64,000 nucleotides of DNA from Lewinellaceae bacterium (GCA_020636435.1 JACJXX010000002.1:2480001-2544000); one strand, 5' to 3'. Counted from the stretch's first letter, positions 9,282 through 18,039 are shown. Program-made: numbers and translations. Notes: generated by a model from the letters alone, not told the origin.

Positions 9282-10346
9282 TTAGTTTGCAATGATGCTG
9301 TTTGGCTCAGCAACAACAGCCTGGTCTCCTGCCTGATAGATAAGGCTTTCGAGTTCACTCAGGCTTATTTCAATCTTATCCCCTAAAAACGGGGTTCTGA
9401 GTCGTTCCCGCGAAGGCATAGGCTCTCCCAAATCTTTGCAGGCAAATAAAGCGCAGCCTATGGGGATGCCCATATCGCCGGTATAAGGAGGGACAAAAAC
9501 GCCCTTATAAAGCCCGGAGTCGGCAATGGCCCGGTTGAGGCCGACATTGAGGAAACAGCCGCCGGCGCAGCACAGATATTCGTTGTCCGTTTTTCCGCGG
9601 CGGGCGAGTTTTAATGCTTCCTGTTCAAAATCGTATTGGAACCGGGCAATATCGTGTATGGAGATTTTCTCGTCGGGAAAGGGGGTTAGTCCATTTCCAT
9701 AATGGCCGTCTTTCAAATATTGCCATTGGCTCAAATCTTTGTTGCCGTAAGAGGCTATGGCCATCACCTTGCTTTCATACATCCCCTGATTGGCATGGTA
9801 CACTTTCTGGGAAAAGTTGGTATAGGAAAGGCCCAGCATGACTTTAATGTATCTTTCTTTTACGGATATGTCATAATGATCTCCCGTAAACCAGGCGCCG
9901 TAGCCAATATCGCCGCCGCCGTCCAGGATCATGATATCCGCCTTTTTGTAGGGGGACGGCCAGAACGTGCTGGCAGCATGAGCATTGTGATGAACAACCC
10001 AGGCAGCAGGTATTTCCAGGCCTTCCACCAGGATTTTGCCATAAGTGGTTGTCCTTTCATAGTTATACTTGTTGGGATACTCGCCAACGTAGTAATATTC
10101 GCGCTTAACTGATGACAAGTCTCCGTTCTTCCGTTCAATGCCAAAGATTCTTGGGGAAGCCATATAAATGGCTTTGACCTGTTGGAGTTCTTTTTTTGAA
10201 AAATCATCCAGCAAGGATAGGGTAGTGGAGGTCTCGTTAAAGTGATAGCGCAGCCTTGACACCCGTTCTACCTCCCTGAGGTAGACCCTGTCATTGTCGA
10301 TTACGCAGTAAGCATAATCGTGGTTCAGGTTCACTCCTATTATCAT
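9282..10346 (-). CDS. Carbamoyltransferase, N-terminal (catalytic) half as a separate protein
   Basis: 354 residues that match only the N-terminal Carbam_trans_N region of the NodU/CmcH/TobZ family. Seen are IIGVNLNHDYAYCVID at the start, the metal/nucleotide-site VVHHNAHAASTFWPSPY near residue 117, MILDGGGDIGYGAW, CCAGGCFLNVGLNRA and PPYTGDMGIPIGCALFA. The protein stops at the domain boundary. The family normally continues directly into the C-terminal YrdC-like carbamoylphosphate domain, which here is the preceding gene. The start ATG overlaps that gene's stop by four bases (ATGA). The two chains probably assemble into one enzyme that carbamoylates a hydroxyl group. Confidence 0.85.
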   Translation of the reverse strand: MIIGVNLNHDYAYCVIDNDRVYLREVERVSRLRYHFNETSTTLSLLDDFSKKELQQVKAIYMASPRIFGIERKNGDLSSVKREYYYVGEYPNKYNYERTTTYGKILVEGLEIPAAWVVHHNAHAASTFWPSPYKKADIMILDGGGDIGYGAWFTGDHYDISVKERYIKVMLGLSYTNFSQKVYHANQGMYESKVMAIASYGNKDLSQWQYLKDGHYGNGLTPFPDEKISIHDIARFQYDFEQEALKLARRGKTDNEYLCCAGGCFLNVGLNRAIADSGLYKGVFVPPYTGDMGIPIGCALFACKDLGEPMPSRERLRTPFLGDKIEISLSELESLIYQAGDQAVVAEPNSIIAN

Positions 10347-10912
10347 ATTAACTTATTTGAAATTAAATATTTGTCCAGGACTAAAAAATCAAGGTCTAAT
10401 TTTTTGTAAACCTGGTAAGCCTCCATCGGCGTATTGGCAATCGGCTCGCCCTTACTGTTCAAGGAAGTATTGATCAGCACGCCTACTCCGGTAATTTTTT
10501 TGTATTCCGTCAGCAACTCAAATAAAAACGGATAATTCCTGGCATGAACCAGTTGTACCCGCGCCGTGTCGTCGGAATGCACGACGGCCGGAATAATGCT
10601 CCTGGCAATGGGCTTGCATTTGATGGCATACAGCATGTAGTCCAAAGCAATGTCGCTTTTTGTTCGTTCAAAGAACCGGTCATAGTCTTCCTCCAGGCAA
10701 AGGGGCGCCAGCGGTTGAAAAGCCCGGCGCATTTTCATATAACCGTTGATTCGCTCTTTATAAATGATGCTTCTGGCATCAGAAAGGATAGACCGGTTGC
10801 CTAATGCTCTCGGGCCGGCTTCGGCTCTTCCGTGGGCAACGCCGCCAATAAAGCCATTGCTGATCAGCCGGGCGACTTCACTGGGCTGGTAGGCTTTTAT
10901 TTTTTGTTTCAT
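10343..10912 (-). CDS. Carbamoyltransferase, C-terminal half as a separate protein encoded upstream of the N-terminal half
   Basis: 189 residues that match only Carbam_trans_C. Visible are EVARLISNGFIGGVAHGRAE, EAGPRALGNRSILSDAR (the invariant GPRALGNRSI signature), MRRAFQPLAPLCLEED, DDTARVQLV and INTSLNSKGEPIANTP. In NodU-family proteins this domain, which makes the carbamoyl-adenylate, follows the N-terminal domain in one chain. Here it is transcribed first and the N-terminal half second, with a four-base overlap. This is a gene-order swap, not a simple frameshift split. All expected motifs of both halves are present, so activity as a two-subunit enzyme is likely. Confidence 0.87.
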   Translation of the reverse strand: MKQKIKAYQPSEVARLISNGFIGGVAHGRAEAGPRALGNRSILSDARSIIYKERINGYMKMRRAFQPLAPLCLEEDYDRFFERTKSDIALDYMLYAIKCKPIARSIIPAVVHSDDTARVQLVHARNYPFLFELLTEYKKITGVGVLINTSLNSKGEPIANTPMEAYQVYKKLDLDFLVLDKYLISNKLI

Positions 10913-10982
10913 TTAATTGTCTAATTAAAGGGTATGCTGTTAAGAATCAGAATAAGGTTGACTACCGGTCCGGGTTAAACCC

Positions 10983-11060
10983 CAAACAATCAAACCAATC
11001 GAACAATCGAACAATCAAACAATCAAACAATCGAACAATCAAACAATCGAACAATCGAAC
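10983..11060. repeat. 9-bp tandem repeat (AACAATCRA type)
   Basis: About eight degenerate copies of a 9-mer of the form AACAATCRA fill the gap between the dehydrogenase stop codon and the carbamoyltransferase gene. It may mark the end of a transcription unit or be neutral simple-sequence DNA. Similar but unrelated 9-mer arrays occur at 39469-39592 and 47440-47491. Confidence 0.8.
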
Positions 11061-11061
11061 A

Positions 11062-11811
11062 CTACCCCCGCCCCACATAAGGCATTTTTGTAGGCATCAC
11101 CATGACGGACAATATATTGGTGTCGGATGGCAGGCCAGCCATCAGCAAAAAAGTATCCGTAACCGCTTTAATTTCCATGGTGTCTTCCACCAAACGCGTG
11201 CCATTGGCTTGCTTGGCCGCGTGTTGCGACGCCTCGCCGGGAGGTTCAACGTTGCCTATATCAATTTGCCCGCAGGCAATATTGTATTTCCGGCCTTCCA
11301 GGGAAAGAGCCTTAGTGAACCCCGTTATAGCGTGTTTGGTCACGGTAAATGCAGCGCCGTCCGGGCGGGGGATGTGAGCAGAAGGAGCTCCGTTGTTGAT
11401 GATGCGCCCGCCCATGGGCGATTGGCTCTTCATCAGGCGAAAAGCAGCCTGGGAGCAGAGGAACGTGCCCGTTACGTTGGTGTGCACATTCTCCACCCAT
11501 TGCTCATAGGCTACGTCTTCAATAGGCATGCTGGGCAAAGCCTGGCCCACATTATTGAACAAAAGGTCGAGGCGGCCAAAACGCTTTTTAATTTCTTCGA
11601 ACAAAGCATCAACCGCCTTGCGGTCTCCCACATCAGCCGGGACAGGCACGGCATAAGCCGACCGGCTGCCTGCCAGTTGGGCAGTCTCTTCCAGAGGCTT
11701 TTTGCGGCGGCCGGCTAAAACAACGTGCCAGCCTGCACTCAGCAAGGCCAGGGCGCAGGCCCGCCCGATCCCGCTACCTCCACCCGTAATTAATGCGATT
11801 TTATTTTTCAT
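11062..11811 (-). CDS. Short-chain dehydrogenase/reductase
   Basis: 249 residues from the ATG at 11811, chosen because it opens directly into the Rossmann motif (KNKIALITGGGSGIGRACAL); the frame continues upstream to 11898 but that extension has no family match. Also seen are the NVG motif (DLLFNNVGQA), a Ser (NNGAPSAH) and a Thr-containing VTKHAITG segment. The classical catalytic YxxxK tyrosine is replaced by Phe-Thr-Val-Thr-Lys (FTVTKH), so the general-acid Tyr is missing at that position. It would be an NAD(P)-linked oxidoreductase of the cluster, perhaps altered in mechanism. C-terminus is GRG at a repeat array. Confidence 0.82.
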   Translation of the reverse strand: MKNKIALITGGGSGIGRACALALLSAGWHVVLAGRRKKPLEETAQLAGSRSAYAVPVPADVGDRKAVDALFEEIKKRFGRLDLLFNNVGQALPSMPIEDVAYEQWVENVHTNVTGTFLCSQAAFRLMKSQSPMGGRIINNGAPSAHIPRPDGAAFTVTKHAITGFTKALSLEGRKYNIACGQIDIGNVEPPGEASQHAAKQANGTRLVEDTMEIKAVTDTFLLMAGLPSDTNILSVMVMPTKMPYVGRG

Positions 11812-11929
11812 GAAATTTGGCGATTTATTAAACAGGCACAATGCCCAAGGTTGTGCCGGCCCGTGATAGCCAGGGATTATCCTGAATAAAGGCGGCACCT
11901 TTTTTCCGGCAGGAACTTCCCGGAGGCTA

Positions 11930-12811
11930 TTAAAGCGCTGTAAAGCCAGCCTCTTTTGCGGCTTTCTTCAAAGGTGCCGCGTTTCTCCCTTCCTGCAGTA
12001 CATCGGAGGCATGGTAGTTGGGCGAATAAAGGTAATCCAGCCAATACGTTATCAATTTGCCATCTCCCCGGGCGGCAGCCAGGTTGAAAATGCCCAATTT
12101 GGTATCGGTTCTGGCCACGCCCGGTTGGGGCTTGGAACCCCGGTGCAACAGGCGCATATCCAAAATGAGCGTATCGCCCATTTCGTGTTGCAGGTCGATC
12201 CCGCCTCTTTCAAAAGCGGAAAAATCCTCATAGCGGGGAAAGCGGTTGCCGCTTAACTTTCGCAACATTCGGGGAAGGAACGGAACACCAATGCCTTTCA
12301 GCAACTGCTTTTGGCGGACGAGGGGGTCTTTTTTCAATTTGTGCGTTCCCGGAACGACAAACATGCCGCCGCCCTGTTCGCTGCTATCCTGGAGATAGGT
12401 GCCGATGGCCACTCCCGTGAAATCCGGCCGTTCGCCAATCGGAAACCCCTGGCTGGCCATGGTAGTGACATCGGTGTGGAGATCCCAGAAGCTGTTTCGG
12501 ATACAGGAGGCCGGGGGCATCAGCACGTAATCTTCGCCCAGGATGATCTTCAGTGCCGCCACGATGCGCTCGTTGGCAATGACGTCTATTAATTGGGGGT
12601 ATAAGCCTGTGTAGTTAAAAATGACATTGGCCTCGTTGAGGTCTTCCCCGGGAAATTTTCGGTTGAATTCTTCCAGCAAAAATTCTCGTATTTCAAGAAT
12701 GCGTCCCCGGCTCAGCGCGCCTTTTACGAGGTGATACCCTTTTTCCTGAAAATCGGCACGCACGGCTTCTGCTGGCTGATTCAGGGTGATTGTAGTTTGA
12801 CTAACCATCAT
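11930..12811 (-). CDS. PhyH (phytanoyl-CoA dioxygenase) family Fe(II)/2-oxoglutarate oxygenase, copy 1
   Basis: 293 residues, normal PhyH size. The facial triad is visible as His-x-Asp in FWDLHTDVTTM and the distal His in DMRLLHRGSKPQ, followed by an Arg for 2-oxoglutarate. Other family marks are FQEKGYHLVKGALS near the start, DYVLMPPASCIRNSFW and GGGMFVVPGTHKL. It is a close paralogue of the 18081-18959 protein, sharing most of these motifs word for word, and differs from the third PhyH enzyme of the cluster. Such enzymes hydroxylate, desaturate or cyclise small molecules in specialised metabolism. Two adjacent ATGs (12811, 12808) could start it. Confidence 0.9.
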   Translation of the reverse strand: MMVSQTTITLNQPAEAVRADFQEKGYHLVKGALSRGRILEIREFLLEEFNRKFPGEDLNEANVIFNYTGLYPQLIDVIANERIVAALKIILGEDYVLMPPASCIRNSFWDLHTDVTTMASQGFPIGERPDFTGVAIGTYLQDSSEQGGGMFVVPGTHKLKKDPLVRQKQLLKGIGVPFLPRMLRKLSGNRFPRYEDFSAFERGGIDLQHEMGDTLILDMRLLHRGSKPQPGVARTDTKLGIFNLAAARGDGKLITYWLDYLYSPNYHASDVLQEGRNAAPLKKAAKEAGFTAL

Positions 12812-12823
12812 TTGTGGTGTTTT

Positions 12824-14236
12824 TTATACTCTGGTGCAACGAATAAACACCTGGTCGAGCAGCTCAATGGCCAGGTCGATTTCCTCATAGGCCATTTCCA
12901 GAGAGGGGGCCATGGTGAGTACGTTTTTGTAATACCCGCCAATATCCAGCACCAGGCCATAGCGGCGGCCGTTAGCCTCGAGAGTGGCGCTGAGGGCCAT
13001 CTCATTGATCTTGCTGGTCAGTACCCGGTCGGGCGTATACCCATCGTGGGCGGAGCAGATTTCGATACGCAGGGCCATGCCCAGGCCGTCCACATCGCCG
13101 ATCACGTTGTGCTTCCGCTTCAGCATTTTCAACCCTTCCAGGAAATAGGCGCCCTTCTCCCGGGTCATGTTTTCGTAATCGCCTTGTTCCAGCATGTTGA
13201 TCGTTTCCAGGGCCACCGCCGTGCCGAGTGGGTTGGAAGCGTAGGTGGAGTGCGTGGAACCCGCCGGGAATACATCCGGGTTGATGAGTTCCTCTCTGGC
13301 CCACAGTCCGCAAAGCGGATTCAGGCCGTTGGTGAGGGCTTTCCCGAATACGATGATATCCGGCTTGACGTTGAAGTTTTCGATCGACCAAAACTTTCCG
13401 GCCCGGTACAGGCCCATCTGAATCTCATCGGATACCAGCAAGATCTTGCGGGCTTCCAAAATGCCTTTGAGTTTTTCAAAATAGCCCTCCGGAGGAATGA
13501 CGTAGCCGCCGGTGCCTTGTATGGGTTCGACATAGAATGCAGCGTATTCTGCTTCGCCTGCCTTGGAATCCCAGACCGCCTGGTATTCGGAGTCGAACAG
13601 GCGGGCGAACTGATCGACGCAGTACAGGCCGCAATCCTCCCGCTTTTTGCCGTAGGGGCAACGGTAGCAGTAAGGAAAGGGGATGAACTGCGCCCGGTCG
13701 CCGAAATGGCCGAACCGCCGGCGGTACCGGTAGCTGGAGGTCATGGAGGAAGCTCCGAGCGTACGGCCGTGGTAGCCGCCTTCGAAGGCAAACATCAGGC
13801 TTTTGCCATTGGAGGCGTTGCGCACCACTTTGAGGGAATCTTCTATGGCCTGCGCCCCGCCAACATTGAAGTGGCAGCGCCCTTTCATGCCGAATGTCCG
13901 TTCGATATTTTGGGCGATAGCGGTTGCCAGCAGCACTTTTTCCTTGTGCAGGTATTCGCTGGCTATCTGCGGCAGGGTGTCTATTTGCTTTTTGAGCGCC
14001 TGATTGAGCCGGGGGTTGGCATAGCCAAAATTGACGGCAGAGTACCACATTTGCAGGTCCAGAAAGGCCTGGCCCTCGGCATCGTACATGAAACTGCCTT
14101 CGCAGCGGGTAAAAATCTTAGGCGGGTCATTATAGTGGACCGTATCGCCGTGAGAGCAGTACTCCGCCTCCAGGGCGAGCAGTTCTTCATCGGATGGGTT
14201 GTCCGTCCGTGTGGTGTAGGCCAGATCAGGTTGCAT
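12824..14236 (-). CDS. Class III (omega-type) PLP-dependent aminotransferase
   Basis: 470 residues, full length for the GabT/ornithine aminotransferase group. The PLP lysine lies in IIVFGKALTNGLNPL, the Asp that binds the pyridine nitrogen in LLVSDEIQMG, and the phosphate-contact region in STHSTYASNPLGTAVA. EGGYHGRTLG is also typical. It contains a Cys-rich segment (CYRCPYGKKREDCGLYC) that could bind a metal or simply be structural. It would aminate an aldehyde or ketone of the cluster intermediate, or make an omega-amino acid building block. It is 12 bases upstream of the PhyH gene and downstream of the HAD phosphatase gene. Confidence 0.93.
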   Translation of the reverse strand: MQPDLAYTTRTDNPSDEELLALEAEYCSHGDTVHYNDPPKIFTRCEGSFMYDAEGQAFLDLQMWYSAVNFGYANPRLNQALKKQIDTLPQIASEYLHKEKVLLATAIAQNIERTFGMKGRCHFNVGGAQAIEDSLKVVRNASNGKSLMFAFEGGYHGRTLGASSMTSSYRYRRRFGHFGDRAQFIPFPYCYRCPYGKKREDCGLYCVDQFARLFDSEYQAVWDSKAGEAEYAAFYVEPIQGTGGYVIPPEGYFEKLKGILEARKILLVSDEIQMGLYRAGKFWSIENFNVKPDIIVFGKALTNGLNPLCGLWAREELINPDVFPAGSTHSTYASNPLGTAVALETINMLEQGDYENMTREKGAYFLEGLKMLKRKHNVIGDVDGLGMALRIEICSAHDGYTPDRVLTSKINEMALSATLEANGRRYGLVLDIGGYYKNVLTMAPSLEMAYEEIDLAIELLDQVFIRCTRV

Positions 14237-14287
14237 AGGTTACTTTTTAATTTTTCAATAGCATTTCCACTTCAAGGTACTCCTTCC

Positions 14288-14995
14288 TTAGAGCGTATTG
14301 GCGGTTTCAGGATCAAAGCGCTCCAGCAAGGGCAAAGCGTCGGCAAACCCTTCGATGGCATAGTGCGGCAGGCCTTTGTGGGCGCAGTGTTCGGCCAGCT
14401 TGCCTTTGGCAAATACCATGTTGGCCTGCTCGGCGGCACAGAAGTCCGACCTGCCATCGCCGATAAGCAGTACCTTCCTCCGGGCAGGAGGCTGCATGCG
14501 GCCTATCGTGGCGCACTTGCAATGGCCGGAAGCAAAATCGCAATTCCGGCCAGCGTGGGGAAAAGTGATCCTCCATTTTCGTTCCCCGGCCTGATGCAAC
14601 TTATTGGCGAAAATGGGAAGGCCATGGATTTTGTGACGGCCCAGAATAGACCGGATCGAGTAATCCAGGCCGTCACTCACGATGGTTATGGGGAATCCCC
14701 TGTTCTGAGCTGCCAAAAGGAAGGCAGCGAAACTCGGGTCAATGTCTATTTGGTTGAGGTGATCATCCAGTTCAGCAAGGGACATATCCAGCAGTTGGAC
14801 CTGGCGGCTCAGGCATTCCTTAGAGCCGATGCGCCCCTGTGCCCATTCTTCCTCAATGGCTGTCCATTCCGGCCGCGCGAAGCGTTCCAGCAGGCTGTCA
14901 GTGACATCGAAAAAGGTGATGGTTCCGTCGAAGTCACAGAATATGTCCCATACAGGCGCCAATTTACTGCCGTGTTTTAGTGAGTCTGACATCAT
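14288..14995 (-). CDS. HAD-superfamily phosphatase (MtnX/PSPase-like)
   Basis: 235 residues. HAD motif I is DIFCDFDGTITFFDVTD (nucleophile Asp in DFDGT), motif II is ITIVSDGLDY, and motif IV is VLLIGDGRSDFCAA. The overall size and the VTDSLLERFA region resemble the 2-hydroxy-3-keto-5-methylthiopentenyl-1-phosphate phosphatase/phosphoserine phosphatase branch. Between motifs II and IV lies a Cys/His cluster (NCDFASGHCKC) that also occurs in that branch. In this setting it more likely dephosphorylates a pathway intermediate than serves methionine salvage. It overlaps the upstream gene by 32 bases, so coupled translation is expected. Confidence 0.85.
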   Translation of the reverse strand: MMSDSLKHGSKLAPVWDIFCDFDGTITFFDVTDSLLERFARPEWTAIEEEWAQGRIGSKECLSRQVQLLDMSLAELDDHLNQIDIDPSFAAFLLAAQNRGFPITIVSDGLDYSIRSILGRHKIHGLPIFANKLHQAGERKWRITFPHAGRNCDFASGHCKCATIGRMQPPARRKVLLIGDGRSDFCAAEQANMVFAKGKLAEHCAHKGLPHYAIEGFADALPLLERFDPETANTL

Positions 14996-15530
14996 TTATT
15001 TTGTGCTCTACGGCAACCGGTTTTGCCACATAGGCTTCCACCTCCACTTCTCCGGAGAGCCGCCCGGACAGTTCCCAGGCGATCATGCGGTGTAAGCCAT
15101 CTATGTGCACCAGGCCTTCTTTTTTCTCCAGGCCCCAGTAATCGTCTTTCCCAATCGCTTTGGTCGACAAAAAAAGGGGCGTGAACGGCAGTCGGCCCAT
15201 TCGCTGTATCTTCTGGAAACAAACGGGGTTGTGCCTGGCGAATGCCTCGCCCAGGCGCGCGATCTTCGCCACTGCCTGCCCGACGGCCATTCCTGATTTT
15301 GGAACCAGCTCCGTTTTACCTCCGCAACTGATGTGCCAGGGCAGGATAACATTCAGGATGTCTTCGCGCCGCAGCAGGGCCTTTCTCCATTCGCCCATCT
15401 GGGCATTGGCGAGATTCAGGGCCCGCTCCGCTTCCGGATTGGTGTTCTCATCGTGCGCCAGCTCGGTGGAATGTTCCCGGTAGAAGGCTTCCAGAACATC
15501 TTCAAATTCTATTTTTGCAATGAAACGCAT
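14964..15530 (-). CDS. Unknown cluster protein with ParB/sulfiredoxin-like HxDG-type motif
   Basis: 188 residues, not recognised. No signal peptide or membrane segment. The most informative stretch is GLVHIDGLHRMIAWEL near residue 140, which recalls the IDGHHRxxA motif of ParB/sulfiredoxin-like folds that use nucleotide phosphates. The N-terminal half has a charged helical stretch with EHSTELAHDENTNPEAERA. It overlaps the HAD phosphatase gene by 32 bases and follows a PhyH gene by 18, so it belongs to the operon. It might be a nucleotide-using kinase-like or binding protein; function is open. Confidence 0.7.
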   Translation of the reverse strand: MRFIAKIEFEDVLEAFYREHSTELAHDENTNPEAERALNLANAQMGEWRKALLRREDILNVILPWHISCGGKTELVPKSGMAVGQAVAKIARLGEAFARHNPVCFQKIQRMGRLPFTPLFLSTKAIGKDDYWGLEKKEGLVHIDGLHRMIAWELSGRLSGEVEVEAYVAKPVAVEHKINDVRLTKTRQ

Positions 15531-15548
15531 ACCCTGCGGTTTTCTGTT

Positions 15549-16433
15549 TCAAAGAATATTCGAAGGCAACAGCCGTTCCATTAAGCTGCCCTGATTGATG
15601 TCGTCAAATTGGGCAATGGCGTCGAACGGGCTGTAAAAGTGGTGCTCGGCAAACAACTCCGGCCACCTCCCCCGGTCGAGCCCCAGGCTCCGGCCCCGGG
15701 CCAGCAAGCCTCTCCAGTACGTTTTCACCTGGGGCCAGCGCACGCCGCACTGGCAATAGGAACAATCGATGAAGTAGCGGAACTTTTTGTCGCCTTTGCC
15801 AGGTTTGGCGCGCCGGGCATGCAGCAAAGCGGAATGCATGATGACCACAGACCCCTTGGGAAGCTGGTCGATAACCACTTCATTGGGCAGAGGAGAATCG
15901 CCAAAATGAGCCATGGCCTTTTTGTCCATGACGAAGCGGTGCGAGCCGGGCAGCACCACCAGGTCCCCAACGCTCCCCTCCAGGCCGTTGAGGTAATAAA
16001 ATAGGTGCATCATGGCGTGCGAGCGGTTGGTTTGCGGATACTGCTCGTAGTCGTGGTGCCAGTTTTTGCTCCCCGTATCGGCGCTGTGCCGGTCGCTGTG
16101 CAAATGGTGAAAAGCAAAGTCAGGCCCGATGAGCTGCTCCATAATGGCCATGACCGGAGGGTGGCTGACCAGCCAGCCATGCTCTCTCAGGTCCAGTTCC
16201 GTAAATTCTGGAGGATTGAGCGAACGGCATTGGGCGATGGATTGCTGGCGAAGCCCCGTGTCTACCCACCGGTCTACTTCCTCCATCAGGGATTTCACCA
16301 GCCCAGGCGCCAGGAAAGAAGGTAAAACCAGATAACCTTTAGCATCAAAATCTTCAACCTGTTGGATCGTCAGCATCGGGCCGGTTGGAGACGGGGAAGG
16401 ATATGCACCGGTTTTTGTGTTTTCAATAGTCAT
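15549..16433 (-). CDS. PhyH-family Fe(II)/2-oxoglutarate oxygenase, copy 2 (divergent)
   Basis: 294 residues. The His-x-Asp iron site is in KNWHHDYEQYPQTNR, the distal His in VIMHSALLHARRAKPG, and the strand motif VGDLVVLPGSHRFV is typical of PhyH proteins. The region upstream of the iron site is His-rich (FHHLHSDRHS). It is clearly less like the other two PhyH enzymes of the cluster than they are to each other, so it probably acts at a different step. It has 13- and 18-base gaps to its neighbours. Confidence 0.88.
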   Translation of the reverse strand: MTIENTKTGAYPSPSPTGPMLTIQQVEDFDAKGYLVLPSFLAPGLVKSLMEEVDRWVDTGLRQQSIAQCRSLNPPEFTELDLREHGWLVSHPPVMAIMEQLIGPDFAFHHLHSDRHSADTGSKNWHHDYEQYPQTNRSHAMMHLFYYLNGLEGSVGDLVVLPGSHRFVMDKKAMAHFGDSPLPNEVVIDQLPKGSVVIMHSALLHARRAKPGKGDKKFRYFIDCSYCQCGVRWPQVKTYWRGLLARGRSLGLDRGRWPELFAEHHFYSPFDAIAQFDDINQGSLMERLLPSNIL

Positions 16434-16446
16434 TAGCTATTTCTTT

Positions 16447-18039
16447 TTATGATCTCACGAAATTGAGTTGCTCCGGGGCCTGGCTGTACTTGATCTCCTG
16501 CCGGAAGTACTTTTCCAACGGCATGGTATGCACCTCTTCTTTCCATTCGCTGGCGAAATCCTCGATGAGGTGATGTTCGGAACGCAGTTCGCCTTTGACA
16601 TATCCTCTTATAATCGGGTGTATGCCTGTACTCTCCTTAGCATTGGGGTAGTCATCTTTGTGTATCCTTTCTACGGCAAATACATCGGGGCTCCGGTCTA
16701 TGATCTCCTGGCCAAACTCCAGGGTTACCGCATACCAGTTCGATTCATGGGCCAGTTGGCTGTCCTCCATGTAGTCCACCGGCAAGCCCTCATAATAGCG
16801 GGCCTCTTTTTTTTCGTGATCTAAAGCCAGGTAGTCTCCCAGATAACCGGTTTGTTGCCACAATGAAGACGACCTGTTCACCCGCTCGATAATTTTGTCG
16901 GTGATCGCCTTCGCGGTCAAAGGCAGCTTTTCACAGGGCAGCGGCTGCCGGTGATATTTTTGGCCGAACATTTTGCAAAGGGCGGCAATATTGTATCGGA
17001 ACCCATGGATAAAGCCGGATTGCTTCTTCTTGAAGTCGCGCATGTGCATCAGCACTCCTGCGAAGTACATATCTTTTACATTCGTGGACTCCCATTCGCT
17101 GGTCTGGTTCGGAAAGCGGTCTTTGATGGTCAGCTCCGGCTTGCAGGACGCATCGAAAATTGAATCGTCAAATTGGAAGCCGGTAGTAAAAATAATGCGG
17201 TCATAATAGAGTTGCTCTACTTCTTCATTGGCCAGGTTGTAGGCAATGCTAACCCTGTAAACACCATCTATCTTTTCGATTTTTGTGACCTGGCCGTTGA
17301 TGAGGGCATTTTGCCCCTTCAGCAGGTAAGTCTCCAAAAAGTTGTTGTTGATCGCTCTGAGGTGCCCTACATAGTGCGTCTTCCAGGCCATTTTTACGGG
17401 CTCCGGGCTGGCCAGGTGTATGAGGGCTGTAGTAGGTATCAGGGTATCGGCCAGCTCAAAGGCGGAGTTGCCTTTACCCAGGATCAATACCCGCTGCCCG
17501 CAAAAATCCATGGGGTCTGCGGATACATTGGTGTAATTGTCCTCAACCAATTCGGCTCCTTTGATATCGGGAATGTAAGGTTTGAACATGCCGGTGGCAA
17601 CGATCAGCCGTTTGCCGTAATAACTGTTCGCTTCTTTATCCTTCACGACAAACCGGCTCTCTTCTTTTGATATATTGGCCACTTCTGTTTGGAAGGAAAT
17701 ATTGAGCTTGTAGTGGCTGGAAAAATCATTCAGGTAATCCACCAGGATATCGGCATTGGGCAGATATTCCTTCGAGTAGTTCTTGAAAAGCAGGCCGTCA
17801 TGGTCACACAGCAGCGAATTCCAGTCCCAGCGCAAATTGATGCTCTTATCGTCATAACCGGTATAAATTTTATTGATGGAAATGAGCCTCCGATGCCGCG
17901 GATACTGCTCAAAGAAGGTGCCTGCCTTATCATTTCTTTCGAGTATGATATAGCTAAAGCCCATTTTCTGGAGGTAATAGCCCAATTGTAATCCCGCCGG
18001 GCCCGCTCCAATAACAATGTAATCGTAGTTAGCTGTCAT
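16447..18039 (-). CDS. FOXRED2-like FAD-dependent oxidoreductase
   Basis: 530 residues. The FAD-binding Rossmann motif is YIVIGAGPAGLQLGYYLQ at residues 6-23, the ATG motif is LIVATGMFKPYIPD, and a second dinucleotide motif is VLILGKGNSAFELAD. The order (FAD site, then GxGNSAxE NAD(P) site) is that of flavin monooxygenases. The stretch from QYPRHRRLISINK through WDWNSLL resembles FOXRED2/ERFAD-type proteins. It would perform an oxidation, possibly N- or C-hydroxylation, on the pathway intermediate. It lies between two PhyH genes (gaps of 41 and 13 bases), giving four oxygenase-type enzymes in the cluster. Confidence 0.87.
   Translation of the reverse strand: MTANYDYIVIGAGPAGLQLGYYLQKMGFSYIILERNDKAGTFFEQYPRHRRLISINKIYTGYDDKSINLRWDWNSLLCDHDGLLFKNYSKEYLPNADILVDYLNDFSSHYKLNISFQTEVANISKEESRFVVKDKEANSYYGKRLIVATGMFKPYIPDIKGAELVEDNYTNVSADPMDFCGQRVLILGKGNSAFELADTLIPTTALIHLASPEPVKMAWKTHYVGHLRAINNNFLETYLLKGQNALINGQVTKIEKIDGVYRVSIAYNLANEEVEQLYYDRIIFTTGFQFDDSIFDASCKPELTIKDRFPNQTSEWESTNVKDMYFAGVLMHMRDFKKKQSGFIHGFRYNIAALCKMFGQKYHRQPLPCEKLPLTAKAITDKIIERVNRSSSLWQQTGYLGDYLALDHEKKEARYYEGLPVDYMEDSQLAHESNWYAVTLEFGQEIIDRSPDVFAVERIHKDDYPNAKESTGIHPIIRGYVKGELRSEHHLIEDFASEWKEEVHTMPLEKYFRQEIKYSQAPEQLNFVRS

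Noticed and set aside
9282..10912. Simple frameshift or stop-codon split of the carbamoyltransferase
   Set aside because: The C-terminal half lies upstream of the N-terminal half in transcription order, which a point mutation cannot produce.
12731..14980. A 749-codon open frame on the plus strand
   Set aside because: It is antisense to the PhyH, aminotransferase and HAD genes, has no recognisable domain and reflects high G+C codon use. Similar long antisense frames at 48173-49891 and 59486-60868 were rejected for the same reason.
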